From positions 992,001-1,056,000 of the forward strand of contig CP137868.1 of NCBI GenBank assembly GCA_034406715.1: a DNA stretch of 64,000 nucleotides, written 5' to 3'. How positions within the stretch are numbered: the first letter of the stretch is position 1; each line of letters opens with the position of its first letter. The notes under the pieces were generated by a model. That model made no database searches and was not told the DNA's origin. It saw only the letters and a list, made by a program, of their open reading frames with translations. The DNA is from Rhodotorula mucilaginosa. Lineage: Eukaryota; Basidiomycota; Microbotryomycetes; Sporidiobolales; Sporidiobolaceae. Position numbers and translations under genes: made by a program. Below, piece after piece: positions 43,663 to 54,682 of this stretch.

Positions 43663-44523
43663 GCGTAGCTATAGCTAGAGAGTGACTCCTTCGCCCTGGT
43701 CCGCGTCTTGCAATCCTTGGAGCTACTCTCGTGTATGCAGTCCCCTGTCCCTGCGTATAGCGTGCGGGTCTGTGTCGCCGCGAGGCGGTGGGGCGCGATC
43801 TGCCGCGAGTTCCGTTCGCTTCGTCCGGAGACGCGGACTGTTCCCGCTCCCAGGCACTTGGGCGAGTCAGTCAGAGCACTGTGCTACCTGATGATCCGCT
43901 CACAGATTTCTCGCTATTCTCCCGCCCCTCCTGCCGTCTTTCTCGCCAATCTGCACACTTCACGTTCCAACTCCCCCCTGTCGGCGAGTCCGAAAAGGAA
44001 CTGACCGCAGACGGACAAAGGGCAAATGGCAACTGTCTGGACTGTAGAGCGTGATACTGGGCTTTACGAGCAATGGAGCGTATAACAACTAGAAGCGTAA
44101 GTAAGTACCACTTTCCCGAACATGCATATGAAGAGGGAGCGGAGACGATTGATTTCAAATAGCCTCCGGCTCTATGCACGCTGACGGCCTCAGGCTAGAA
44201 TGAAAGCATACTGTACGACTCTATGCTCGGGTTTAGGCTTTTCTTTAGCGAGAGAGTGAAAAGCTACTCGTTCGTTTCGACGCAGCTGACTTGACTGTCA
44301 GCCGACCCCAAGAAGCTGACTGGTTCCTCCAACTTGCCTTGGCGTGTGCTTAGTCCCTGCGTATACGGCAGAGCGAATCACGGCTGCTGCTGCACCGCGT
44401 TCAACCCCGCCGCCTTCCCGTCCGCGAGACCGCGTTTCCCGTCCGTCGGTCTGGCCAGAACACCACTCGTTCAACTCGAAACCACCTCGGCGCAACCGAC
44501 CGCCGAACCCACACGCCAGGGCC
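43663..44523. other. Divergent intergenic region of the histidine kinase
   Basis: About 860 nt between the kinase start and the small CxxC gene. No ORF with protein-like composition was found. It should carry both promoters. Confidence 0.5.
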
Positions 44524-45177
44524 ATGGTGTACTACGTGAGTGTTTGTGCCCACTCTATAGACATGCGCTGCTCGCTGCCCCCTTCCCGAGGCGTCGAGCT
44601 GATCCCCTCCCTTGCCCCGTTGATCGCTCCGCAGGTCTGCCCCAACTGCGGTCACCGCAGCGCAGAGTACAGCGACAGCATGGTCCACTGTACGTCCCAC
44701 ACAGCTCATTCTACGCTACCGCCCTCCCTGCTGGGCGCGGGCCCTATGCAGGAGCTCGCTTCTGGACCCTTCGTCCCCCCCCCCCGCTCGACCGGGCTCC
44801 TATTCCCACCCGCTGCGTCTCTCCGGGGAAGGCGCTGCACCCAACGACCGTCACACACAAGTTCGAAAGCAATTCAATGTATGCTGACTCGTTCGCACCC
44901 CCTCGTCTCGGCAGACAATGCTTGCACCGTCGTGCGGGAACGACCCGCCCTCAACGTGACTCCGCTAGGCGGCAGATCCGCGACCGATCCCGGACCTTCA
45001 ACAACTGGCGGCGGACTACTCTTCGAGGGACAGGCAGGCGCGCCTAAACTAGGAGATCCGAGCGTGCCAGGCGGAGCAGGCGCAGGCGGTCGAGATGACA
45101 CGGCTGGATCGGGACAAAGTCCTCCTGGCGGCGGCGGCGACGCAACTTTCAACGGAGCGACAGCACAACAGTCCTAA
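44524..45177 (+). CDS. Small unrecognised protein with CPNC zinc-ribbon-like start
   Basis: A tentative three-exon model: 44524-44535 (MVYY), 44635-44689 and 44915-45177, about 109 residues. The start codon is in good context (gccATGG) and is directly followed by a GTGAGT donor after four codons. Exon 2 gives VCPNCGHRSAEYSDSMVH, a CxxC knuckle like the first half of a zinc ribbon. Exon 3 starts YNACTVVRERPALNVTP and then becomes glycine/proline-rich and disordered to the stop. A second complete CxxC is not seen, so the ribbon may be degenerate or an exon may be missed in the 225-nt second intron, which contains an 11-base C run at 44775-44785. The function is unknown. I am more confident of exons 1 and 2 than of the third. 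Confidence 0.45.
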   Translation: MVYYVSVCAHSIDMRCSLPPSRGVELIPSLAPLIAPQVCPNCGHRSAEYSDSMVHCTSHTAHSTLPPSLLGAGPMQELASGPFVPPPRSTGLLFPPAASLRGRRCTQRPSHTSSKAIQCMLTRSHPLVSADNACTVVRERPALNVTPLGGRSATDPGPSTTGGGLLFEGQAGAPKLGDPSVPGGAGAGGRDDTAGSGQSPPGGGGDATFNGATAQQS

Positions 45178-46523
45178 AGACCCCTCGACGGTCTCGTCTA
45201 ACGACTCTACATAATTGGTGACTTTTTTTCCTTCGTCGCTTGCCCCACCCGGCGGTTTTTGCGAGCGCTAACGGGCGCGTCCCACCCTGCAGCCCGCTCG
45301 AATCCCCGTCCCGTCGTCCTCGCAAACACGCAAGCGCGTCCGACTCGCCGTCGCACAACGATATACCTCGGTTCTTCGCACCATACCCATACCTAGCACA
45401 CCGCGCACGGTACTGCCTGCACAGAAACACCCACGCGCCCCATCCGCTTCCTATTGTTCTTTTTCGGCCCCGCAGGCTTGCGGTCCTCCCCTTTTCCACT
45501 TACACGGCCTTTGCGAGACTTGCGCGCGCGCCCTTACAGCCTCGCCGTCACCTCTTCTCTTCGTCTCTCCTGGGGTTTTCTTTCGCGCGATGGATCGCTC
45601 GGGGTCATCGTTTCCGTCACCTTGTTCCGCCACTCGGCACCTCTCAAAACCTATACACGCCCACCCGCCCCCGCGTTGTTTTCACTTCCTTCCGCCGTCT
45701 GGTTGTACCATAACATACACGCGCAGCACTCGACAATCCTCGAGGATCTCGTCGACTTGACTAAACGCGCCCCTCACATCATTCACTCGCAAAACCACTC
45801 CTCGCCCGCCGGTCGGGAGGAGTTACACGTCCTAGCCGCTTTCTCTCTCTCTCTCTCTTTGGGTTTTCTCTCTCTCTCCCTCTTTACTTCGCGGTCGTAG
45901 GGTTCGAATATGCACGCACATTTCGGGGCAATTGAATGGGGTACGCCGTTTTCAGGATCCGCACCTTTACTCGCGAGGTACCTTCTCCGTCGCGAGCTCC
46001 AGAGTGCTTAGTTCGGGGCTGCCTTGTGCTGCGTACAACTGCGCGGCCTGAGTCACCGTACCGTATGCATCCAGCATGCCACGCGCGCTCGTGGCGAGTG
46101 TGGAGCCCCGCACTGATGAAAGAATGGGCGCGCTACGCTCGAAGAGGGGAAAACGAGCCTCTCGACGCTCGTCGCTACCACTCACGCTCACGTTCGTCAC
46201 CAGACAGGGCGACACTACCTTTCACACGTTAGACTCGCTAGACTTGGCGCACGCGCGCTCTGCGGGAAACCAGGACGAGGAGCAGACTCCGACACCTGCT
46301 ACTTTCCTCTCCCGGCGACAGCCTAATTAGCCAGCCATGTCGTCCTCTGCGGGTGATCTGACTCCTACCGGTGCGTTCTCCTTCGCTTACAGAGGTGCCC
46401 AATCTCTGCCCGCGTTTGTCGGCAAACGGGGGGGCGACCGAACCGCTCTCTCTTTCCCGAGACGCGACTCTCGCGTCCATCATATAGACGGCCAACAGGA
46501 ATACCCGCTGCGCTCCGCGGAAG
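45178..46523. other. Pyrimidine-rich region upstream of the Rab4-type gene
   Basis: About 1.3 kb with a strong C/T bias on the plus strand, including a CT microsatellite (about 45841-45890). Open frames here have low-complexity P/R/S/H composition and no homology. It probably holds the promoter and a long 5' UTR of the Rab gene. An alternative start exon (46337-46370, MSSSAGDLTPT) with a GTGCGT donor could splice in frame to 46608. Confidence 0.5.
45841..45890. repeat. CT-rich microsatellite
   Basis: Runs of CT dinucleotides interrupted by a short TTTGGGTTTT. Likely part of a fungal pyrimidine tract near a transcription start; also prone to length change. Confidence 0.6.
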
Positions 46524-47889
<1,366 letters not shown>

Positions 47890-48156
47890 GGGGGGATGAT
47901 CCATCCAACGTCGCCGATTCGAAGGCGGGACATCTTTCGCCCGCCACAGCCTACCTAATCATTCTTGGAAGACCTCAGCACTGTAGCCATATTATGGAAG
48001 TCTCGGTTCAAGCAGAGCCGGAACCCATCGCTCTCACAGGTCTCTTTCTGCATTCTGCGCGCAGTCCCATGCTGCATAGAGTCTATGGGCGTCTGTGTAG
48101 GTCTATGAAAGTTATCCCGTGCGGAGTTACGGAAGGTACGCAAAGCCGAACACACG

Positions 48157-50014
48157 TCACGCCCAAGCGTCGAGCCGGCCTGCTTCGCTCACAGTACGAC
48201 CAGTTCCGCGCCCGAGTCCCCAAACCTCCTTCCGGACGAGCCGTTCGACGTATTCGGCGATGGCGAGACTCGAAGTCAAGCCTGGACTTTCGATTCCTTG
48301 GAGGGAGATGAACCCTGGACGAGGATGCGTGACGGAAAAGTCGACAGAGGTTTCGCCGCGCGCAGACATCTTGGGTCGGATGCCAGAGTCTGTTTTTCGA
48401 CCGCATCGTGTCAATCGTGGCGCACCTAGCGTGGTCGATGATGCAGCCCGAGCAAGAAAGAAAAAGAGAGACAACGCACAGTCTGGAGCGAAACCGCTCG
48501 GGTCGACGTTCGGCAAGAACTTCTTGACCTCGTCGATCGCGAGCTGCATCCGTTCGTCCGAGACCGCGAGTTTCTTCTCCCAGAAGCTCGGTACGTCTTC
48601 GCCGTCTTCGGTCCGTTCGGGGTCGAGCCATTCGACGTCGGGACCGAAGCGGATCTCGTTCTTCAGGTTGAGCGTGAGGTGCGTCCCGAGGCCGGACAAT
48701 GAGCTGCTCCGCGATGGGGCGGGCGTGGTGATGTCAGCGATTTGCGGCAATCAGGGAGTGCGATCAAATGCAGGCGGAACGTACACGTTTTCCTCCGGAC
48801 ACGGGTAGAGTAATCGCTGCACGTTGCTCACGCCCGGACCACGATCTGTAGTCGTCTCGCGTGAGTTTCCCTCGATTAACCGTAGACTCGTTGACTGGCT
48901 CACATGAAAAGTATGAGCCTTTGGCGAAATGAAGCCGGATCTGCTCCGTCTCCGGCAAGATCTGGTTAACGAGATGGTGCGCGCTGCGGAATATCGCGGC
49001 GAGCGTCAGCGACAGGGCAGCGATACAGCACGAGGCACATGAAGTCTTCGGCTTACCCTAAACCCGCAGAGTTGATGACCGTTTTAGCGAGTACGGCTGC
49101 CCGCTCGCCGGATCCGCCGGAACCGTCGTCCGTCAAAGTCTGCACGACCCAGCCATCCTCGCTGCCGTCGCCGCGCTTGCCGCCGCCACTTGGCTCGGCG
49201 CGGTCGATGCGTACGACCTGTGTTCCGAGTACCATCTCGCCTGTCTCGCTGTCGATGATATCTGCATGCATTTCCCTCGGAGGGATCAGCCTCTCAGCGA
49301 ATGGACCGACTGCAAAGGGAGAGGGGGCTCACTCTTCTCCATGTGCTCCATCAGCTCGTGACTAGACACGATACCAGTCTTCGGGCTCAGCAACGCGCCG
49401 ACAACCTGATCGCCGACGTCAGGCTCGAGTTTGCGGACTTGATCGCCAGTGAGCCATTCGAGGGGCACGTCGCCAATCCCGGCTTCGCGCAAGCCTTCCG
49501 ATCGCTCGTACAGCTTGCGCAGGTATGGAACTTGCTGATCGTTAGTCGCGAGGATCAGTTTGCCGGTTTGTCGGTACCCGATTCCGTCTTGTCGACACCG
49601 CTTGTACAACAAGTCGCGTCCGCGGATGCACAACGCCGTCTTGAGCGACTCGGGCGGGTAGTAGATGCCCGAATGGATGACCTCGCTGTTGCGTGACGAA
49701 GTCTCTTGACCGGCTTGGCCATGCCTAGTTGCAGACAACGGTCAGGACGAGAACCTCTCGAGCTGCAACACTCTCGTGCCCCGGCTCACCTCTCGACGAC
49801 AAAGGTCGTACGGTCCGGAAACGCCTTGACGAGCCGTTCTGCGATGGCAAGTCCCTGTGTAGCTCGCTCACAGATTCAGCACACGCTCTCGGCCGAGGGA
49901 GTCTCTGCTCTGGAAGCGAAGAGGACTGACCACCACACCTGCGCCGACTACGAGATGATCTACCTGGCCGTCCGGCGGCAGGAATGAGAATCGTCTGCGG
50001 AGAAGCTTGGCCAT
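48157..50014 (-). CDS. L2HGDH: L-2-hydroxyglutarate dehydrogenase, FAD-dependent
   Basis: Mitochondrial repair enzyme of the DAO-type FAD oxidoreductases that turns L-2-hydroxyglutarate back into 2-oxoglutarate. Eight exons keep frame, about 447 residues: 50014-49931, 49854-49790, 49724-49333, 49261-49057, 48983-48904, 48845-48785, 48703-48480 and 48389-48157. The N-terminus MAKLLRRRFSFLPP is basic and could be a short mitochondrial signal. The FAD-binding motif is HLVVGAGVVGLAIAERLVK. Family blocks are GQETSSRNSEVIHSGIYY, LCIRGRDLLYKRC, TGIVSSHELMEHM, VINSAGLGAHHL, FAKGSYFSYRG, GLGTHLTLNLKNEIRFGPDV and YSGIRPKMSARG, ending SLQGIESPGLTSSLAIAEYV. Length and order match human L2HGDH. It is convergent with the Rab gene. 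Confidence 0.93.
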
Positions 50015-50260
50015 CGCGGCGCTCCTTTCCCTCGAGCCGGGACTGCGGGGGGATTAGCAGAGCGGACAGTTGCGTTGAAGTCGAAATCACAAGCCTGCGA
50101 CTCGAATCTCATCAGCGAATCAGAGCGCGCCTTTGCTTCCCGCAGGTCGAGTGACCTTCCCGCGTCGAAATTTCTCTTGCGAGAACGTCGCTGGTTGCGC
50201 GATGAGATTCTCCTGCTTCCTTCTCGCTCTTGCACTCACATTCACACTCCGAAAGCAATC

Positions 50261-51175
50261 ATGAACACATTCGCCGGTGTCCGCCTCGGTTTGTGGTGCT
50301 GGTTCTACTTCTGCGCCCTCCTCGCCTGGGTGCGTTCGCGCTCTCCCTTCTTCGCTCATCCCTTCCCGCACCTTGCTCACATGGATACCGCCTGCCACGC
50401 CCTCAGGTCCTCGCGGCCGCCTTCATCGGACGTACCGAGGACAACTTTGGCCTGTACGCCCCTTCGGCCGTTGTCGTCCTCGTCGCAGGCTTGCTCGGAA
50501 ACACGCTCCTCCCTCTCTGGCAAGCTCTGACCCTTCCCGCTCCTTCGGACCGACTCGGACTTGGTCACTCGACCTCGAGCTAACCTTTATCGACCCCAAA
50601 CAGCGTCTTCCTCTCGTATGCTCGCGCCAAGGAGTGGCCGTTCGGCTCGCTCATCATCGAGTTCACCGCGACCTTCGTAGTCTGGGCGCTCTTCCTCGGT
50701 GCGCTTGTCGTTTCTGACCGCGGGTTCCCTAACAGCACCGATTAGCTGACAACGGCTCTCTGACATACCCGTCGCAGGCGGATCCGCCGCCCTGTCGAGC
50801 AAGTACTCGAGCTGGGGCTGGTGCTTTGGCAGCACCTGCTCGCTCGCCCGCTCGGTCGAAGCTTGGGGATGGATTAGTTGGGTAACCCTCACCTTCCTCC
50901 TCATCTTCATCGGAATCGCCGGGTGCATCGGTCCGGACAAGGACGACACCACCGCCGCCACCGGAACCGGCCCGAACCGCGAAGTCGTCGGCGCGACCGA
51001 GATGGGCGTCCACCAGCAGGCGCCCGTTTCGACTGGTCCTCAGGGCGCTTACCCGACTGGTCCTCAGAGCGCTTACCCGGCTGGTCCTCAGACCACGTAC
51101 GCCGGACAGCCCGAACCGAAAGGACCTGCTGCTCCCTCGGCCTACGCCACCGGTAACCAGCAGATGCAGGCCTGA
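50261..51175 (+). CDS. Four-span MARVEL-like membrane protein with repeat tail
   Basis: Fungal four-span protein with the general layout of MARVEL-type proteins. Exons 50261-50329, 50407-about 50570, 50604-50698 and 50778-51175. Spans are LGLWCWFYFCALLAW, PSAVVVLVAGLLGNTLLPLW, FTATFVVWALFLG and WISWVTLTFLLIFIGIAGCI. The extracellular loop has the WGWCFGSTCS cysteine pair. The cytosolic tail carries three copies of a TGPQxAYP-type repeat. The second intron is strange: GTCACT..CTAAC..AACAG (50564-50603) is a good intron, but its use shifts the frame by one relative to the coding-looking VFLSYARAKEWPFGSLIIEF downstream. Either the true donor is elsewhere, the splice is unusual, or the assembly has an indel. 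Protein length is therefore approximate (about 250). Function is unknown; related proteins sit in plasma-membrane domains. Confidence 0.7.
51032..51103 (+). repeat. Three tandem 24-nt coding repeats
   Basis: Units starting at 51032, 51056 and 51080 share ctggtcctcag and encode TGPQGAYP, TGPQSAYP and AGPQTTYA. The DNA is nearly identical between the first two units, suggesting recent expansion. Confidence 0.85.
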
Positions 51176-51487
51176 GAAAAGTCTGCCGTATCCGCTTGCA
51201 CATGCTCCCATTCCGTCCTCTAGGGCTTCCTAAACCTAATATCAGTGTAGCGTGTGTTCCCGTTAGTGACTTTCCGTACATGAAATGACCTGTAGCTTGC
51301 CCTGTAGATCGCGGCGAGGTGACCTCGAGAGAACAGAGAATGGTTTGACATTCCAAATTGGGATGAATCGTACGACAGAACAAGAACCCAGAACCCCATG
51401 AAGAGAAACTATACAGATAGCTGAAAGGAAAGGAATGTCGGCTCGAGTTTGGGACGAGAGGCCGAAGGGAGAGCGAGACAAGTTTGC
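51176..51487. other. Convergent intergenic
   Basis: The 312-nt space between the stops of the membrane protein and fatty alcohol oxidase genes holds both 3' ends. Nothing else is supported. Confidence 0.45.
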
Positions 51488-54062
51488 TCAGAGCTGAGCC
51501 TGGATCGGCTGCGTGAGCGCTTCGTGAGCGTCTTCGTCGATGAAGCGCGCGATCGAATGAGCGGTCGACATGTTCTGCGCGCAATCGGACAAACGTCAGA
51601 CTCGTGTAAAGAGGAACTCCGCGCAGCGCTCCGGGAGGGTGAACTCACGGTAATCATGGGGTTGACGCCCGATGCAGTCGGGAAGACGGACGCGTCCGCG
51701 ACGTAGAGGCCCTTGGTACCCCACACTCGTCCGCGCGGGTCGACCACACTCGTCGACGAGTGCGTGCCCATCTGGCACGAGCCCATCTGATGAGCGCTGC
51801 CGAGGGCGCACCGAGTCGGGTGCATGCCGGCCTTTTCGACCGAGGCGACCCAAGCCTTCCACCGAGGGTCGTCGAGGTATTTGTGCCCGGGAGCAGGGAT
51901 GCTGTTGATTGCGAAACATGGTTAGCATTCTTCCGAGGACAATAGAGAGGAAGCAGAGAGCGCACTAGTCTTCGACGTCAGTCTGGTTGGTGTGGATCCG
52001 CTTCGCGCCGTTGACAAGGTGGATCTCGGCTGAAGCGATCGCACCGCGCTCGAGCGACTTGGCATCGTAAGGGTCGAGGGTGTACTCGAGACGTGGCTTC
52101 TGCTCTCCGTCGAGGATGACGCGACCGGCTGCGAAAGTTCATCAGGATCAGCTGCGGTCTCCGAAAAAGAGAAAAGACAGGACCGGACGCACAGCCGCGG
52201 TCTCGTGCGATGGCGATGAGGGTCATCTGGTTACGCCACTGCGCCATCGTCTTCTTGTGCTCCTTGCTCGACTTCCAGCCGACGAAAGCAGACGCTTGGG
52301 CGCCAGGCATGGCCATCACGACCTCGAGTTTGACGCCGTGGTGAGACCCGTCCCAGTTCTCCTGCACGTTCGACACCGCCGTCATGATCGCACCGTTCCA
52401 CGTCTCGATCGGCTCGTCGTAGTAGCCCGTCGTGGGCGTGACGGGGTGCAAGCGAAGGTTCCGTCCGATGCGCGGGTTCTTCAAGCCGCTGCGCATCAAG
52501 ATGGCCGGGCTGTTGATTGTGCCGGCCGAGACGATAACGGCCTCGCGAGCTCGAACCAAGGCCAGCTGACCCTGGCGGTTCTTGACGAGCGCTCCGATGC
52601 AGTACTTGCGCTTCGAAGAGGGCGTGTAGTCGTCGAGGTTGCTCCGCGTAGGGAGTGGCGAGGTCGGGTTGGCGGCAAAGAGGAGCTGTTCGACCTGCGT
52701 CTCGATCATGAATTTGGCGCCGGCTTCTGCGGCGTCCCGAAGCCAGGTCACGGGTCCGCTCTGCTTCTCCGAGTAGACGCAGCCGAAGCCGCAGTGGCCG
52801 CAAGCGTGCGCGTGTCCGCCCGTGTTTTGCGGGATCGTTGCGATGGGGTAACCGAGCTTCTTCGAGCCGGCAATCAGGAGCTGGTTCGCCTTGTTGTGCT
52901 TGAAGTGCTCGTCCGAGACACCCATGCGCTCGCAGACGGCCTCGATCGAGTCGGCGTACTCCTTGGAAAGGAAATACGGAAGTCCGTGGTTCTTTGCCCA
53001 CTGCTCGCGAATGAAGTGTTGAGGGCGAAGCGAGGCGGACCAGTTGACTGTGTTATTTCCACATGTTAGCCCTTGTTATCAGACTGTCCATGTGGACCTT
53101 TCGACATTCGGATCATAAGGCGCAGACATACTCGTGGTGCCACCGCCGAAAGTGCTGCCGGCGAGGATCGTCATCGCTCCGTCTTCTGTCGCCATCAAGC
53201 CGCCGTTCTCGTAGAGACGGTTGAAGCCGTCCGACTCGACGCCGAGCATGTCTTCCGGCTTGACGTAGGTGCCTTTGTCCAGGACAAAGACGTTCCAGCC
53301 CTTTTGCGCAAGCTGAGACGCGACGACGCCACCTCCCGCGCCGGACCCGATGACGAGCATGTCGGTCTCGAACTCCTGGAAGGGCGTGCTGATCCGCTCG
53401 AATGTGTACTCGTAGTGTTTCCGCAACCGAGCTTGGTCGGCGTATCGGAGCAAGTCGCCCCGCGCCGGGTAGCCGGTGGCGAGCACGACGTTCTCATAAT
53501 TATTGTACACGACAAAGATGGCGACGGCTGCAGGATCACGCTATTAGTATTACAACCAGGAAAGAAGAACAAGGGTAGGGGAACGCACCGACGATTCCGC
53601 GATAAATGGACCGGAGGAGGGCGAGATTCGAAGTCTTCCACCGCTGCAGAACCGCCTCGCGTTGTTCGACCGTGAGATCGGGAAACGGCGTCGCGTGTCC
53701 GGTCAAGAGCAGGGTTCCGGCTCGAGTCGAGAGGAGGGACAGCGTCAAGAAGATCTTGTCGAGGTTCTCTTTCGAGACCGATGCGCTCAGTTGGTTCACG
53801 AGAGTGTCGATCGACCCGGGCAAATCGCTAAACTTGGTGCGGGCGACGGCATGGACTGTATGCGGTGGTTAGTCGTCAGAGATGTAGCGTCTTGAAGGGC
53901 TGGAGACGGAGCAAACTCGCAATTCTCCCGCTGCTCGTCCGTCGGCTCTGGGACAACCGCGAGCAGTTCCTGCAGCGCTTCTTCTCCGTCGTCCCTGAAC
54001 GCAGCGTCGCAGATTGCAGTCAACGACGCGCGCTGGGCGTCTGTAAGCTTTGGCGCGACCAT
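51488..54062 (-). CDS. FAO1: Long-chain fatty alcohol oxidase (GMC family)
   Basis: FAD flavoprotein that oxidises long-chain fatty alcohols to aldehydes with oxygen, in the omega-oxidation path of alkane and fatty acid use, usually in peroxisome or ER membranes. Seven exons keep frame, about 720 residues: 54062-53921, 53855-53589, 53527-53132, 53047-52193, 52128-51966, 51901-51649 and 51574-51488. The FAD motif is MLVIGSGAGGGVVASQLAQK, with GSTFGGGTTINWSASLRPQ, GGHAHACGHCGFGCVYSEKQ (the cysteine-rich FAO block), VIVSAGTINSPAILMRSGLK and the GMC C-terminal signature ADASVFPTASGVNPMIT. A hydrophobic stretch VAIFVVYNNY near residue 140 fits membrane association. The first intron (53920-53856) begins GCGAGT, a GC-AG intron; the frame and FHAVARTKFSDLPG support it. 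No PTS1 is seen at the end (IQAQL). Confidence 0.93.
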
Positions 54063-54682
54063 CACGGCGTATGCTCGGTCGCTTCGTCGGCTCCAAAGGT
54101 TTCGCGTGTCGCTTCGTTCGCTCGAGTCTCGTCGTTGCCGGGAGGCGTCGAATTCGTCGCGAGGCTTCGTAGACTGAGGGGAAGTCTTTCGGCTCAGCTC
54201 GACAGGCCGTAGTGTACGATAAGTTACGGGACAGCTGGAAGCTTCGGACAGGATTCTTCGGCAGTCCCCACACACAGACGGGAAGCGCGTGGGGATCTCG
54301 GCGATCGCTCCCAAGGCTGAATCGGAGTCGGAGGAAAGGGTGGCTAAACGCCCAGCACCTGTATCCACAGGCCGGATCTAAAGATAGCTTGCATCGACTC
54401 GAATCCTCGAGCTCTGCTGACCTTCCTGGCCTCTTGGACATGACGGAGCGGCGGGAGGGCCAAAGCGCAAAAGGTGGCAAAACCTGAATTCTTTGCTCTC
54501 CTTCTCTCCCCTCCACCACGAGCCGGAGCGGATCTGGCGAACAACATGCTGTACAGAACAAGCTGGTGCTATCTGTGCGGAATGGTATAGAGAAGGGTCA
54601 GCACCGACTCAGCTTCAAGACGTGTCATTGAGAAGGTAGCTCACGGAAAGCCGCCTTGCCTCCTTCCCTGACCTACAGGCGT
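54063..54682. other. Intergenic, upstream of the fatty alcohol oxidase
   Basis: The 620-nt spacer should contain the oxidase promoter and the 3' end of the coiled-coil gene. No supported gene. No clear oleate-response pair (CGG-N15-18-CCG) could be assigned with confidence. Confidence 0.45.

Noticed and set aside
45240-45900. Two overlapping open frames in the pyrimidine-rich region
   Set aside because: They follow the C/T bias of the DNA (P, S, R, F, H) and have no domain; better explained as promoter or 5' UTR.
45899-45915. GGTTCGAAT, similar to a tRNA B box
   Set aside because: No A box or cloverleaf could be formed upstream, and the flanks are CT-rich.
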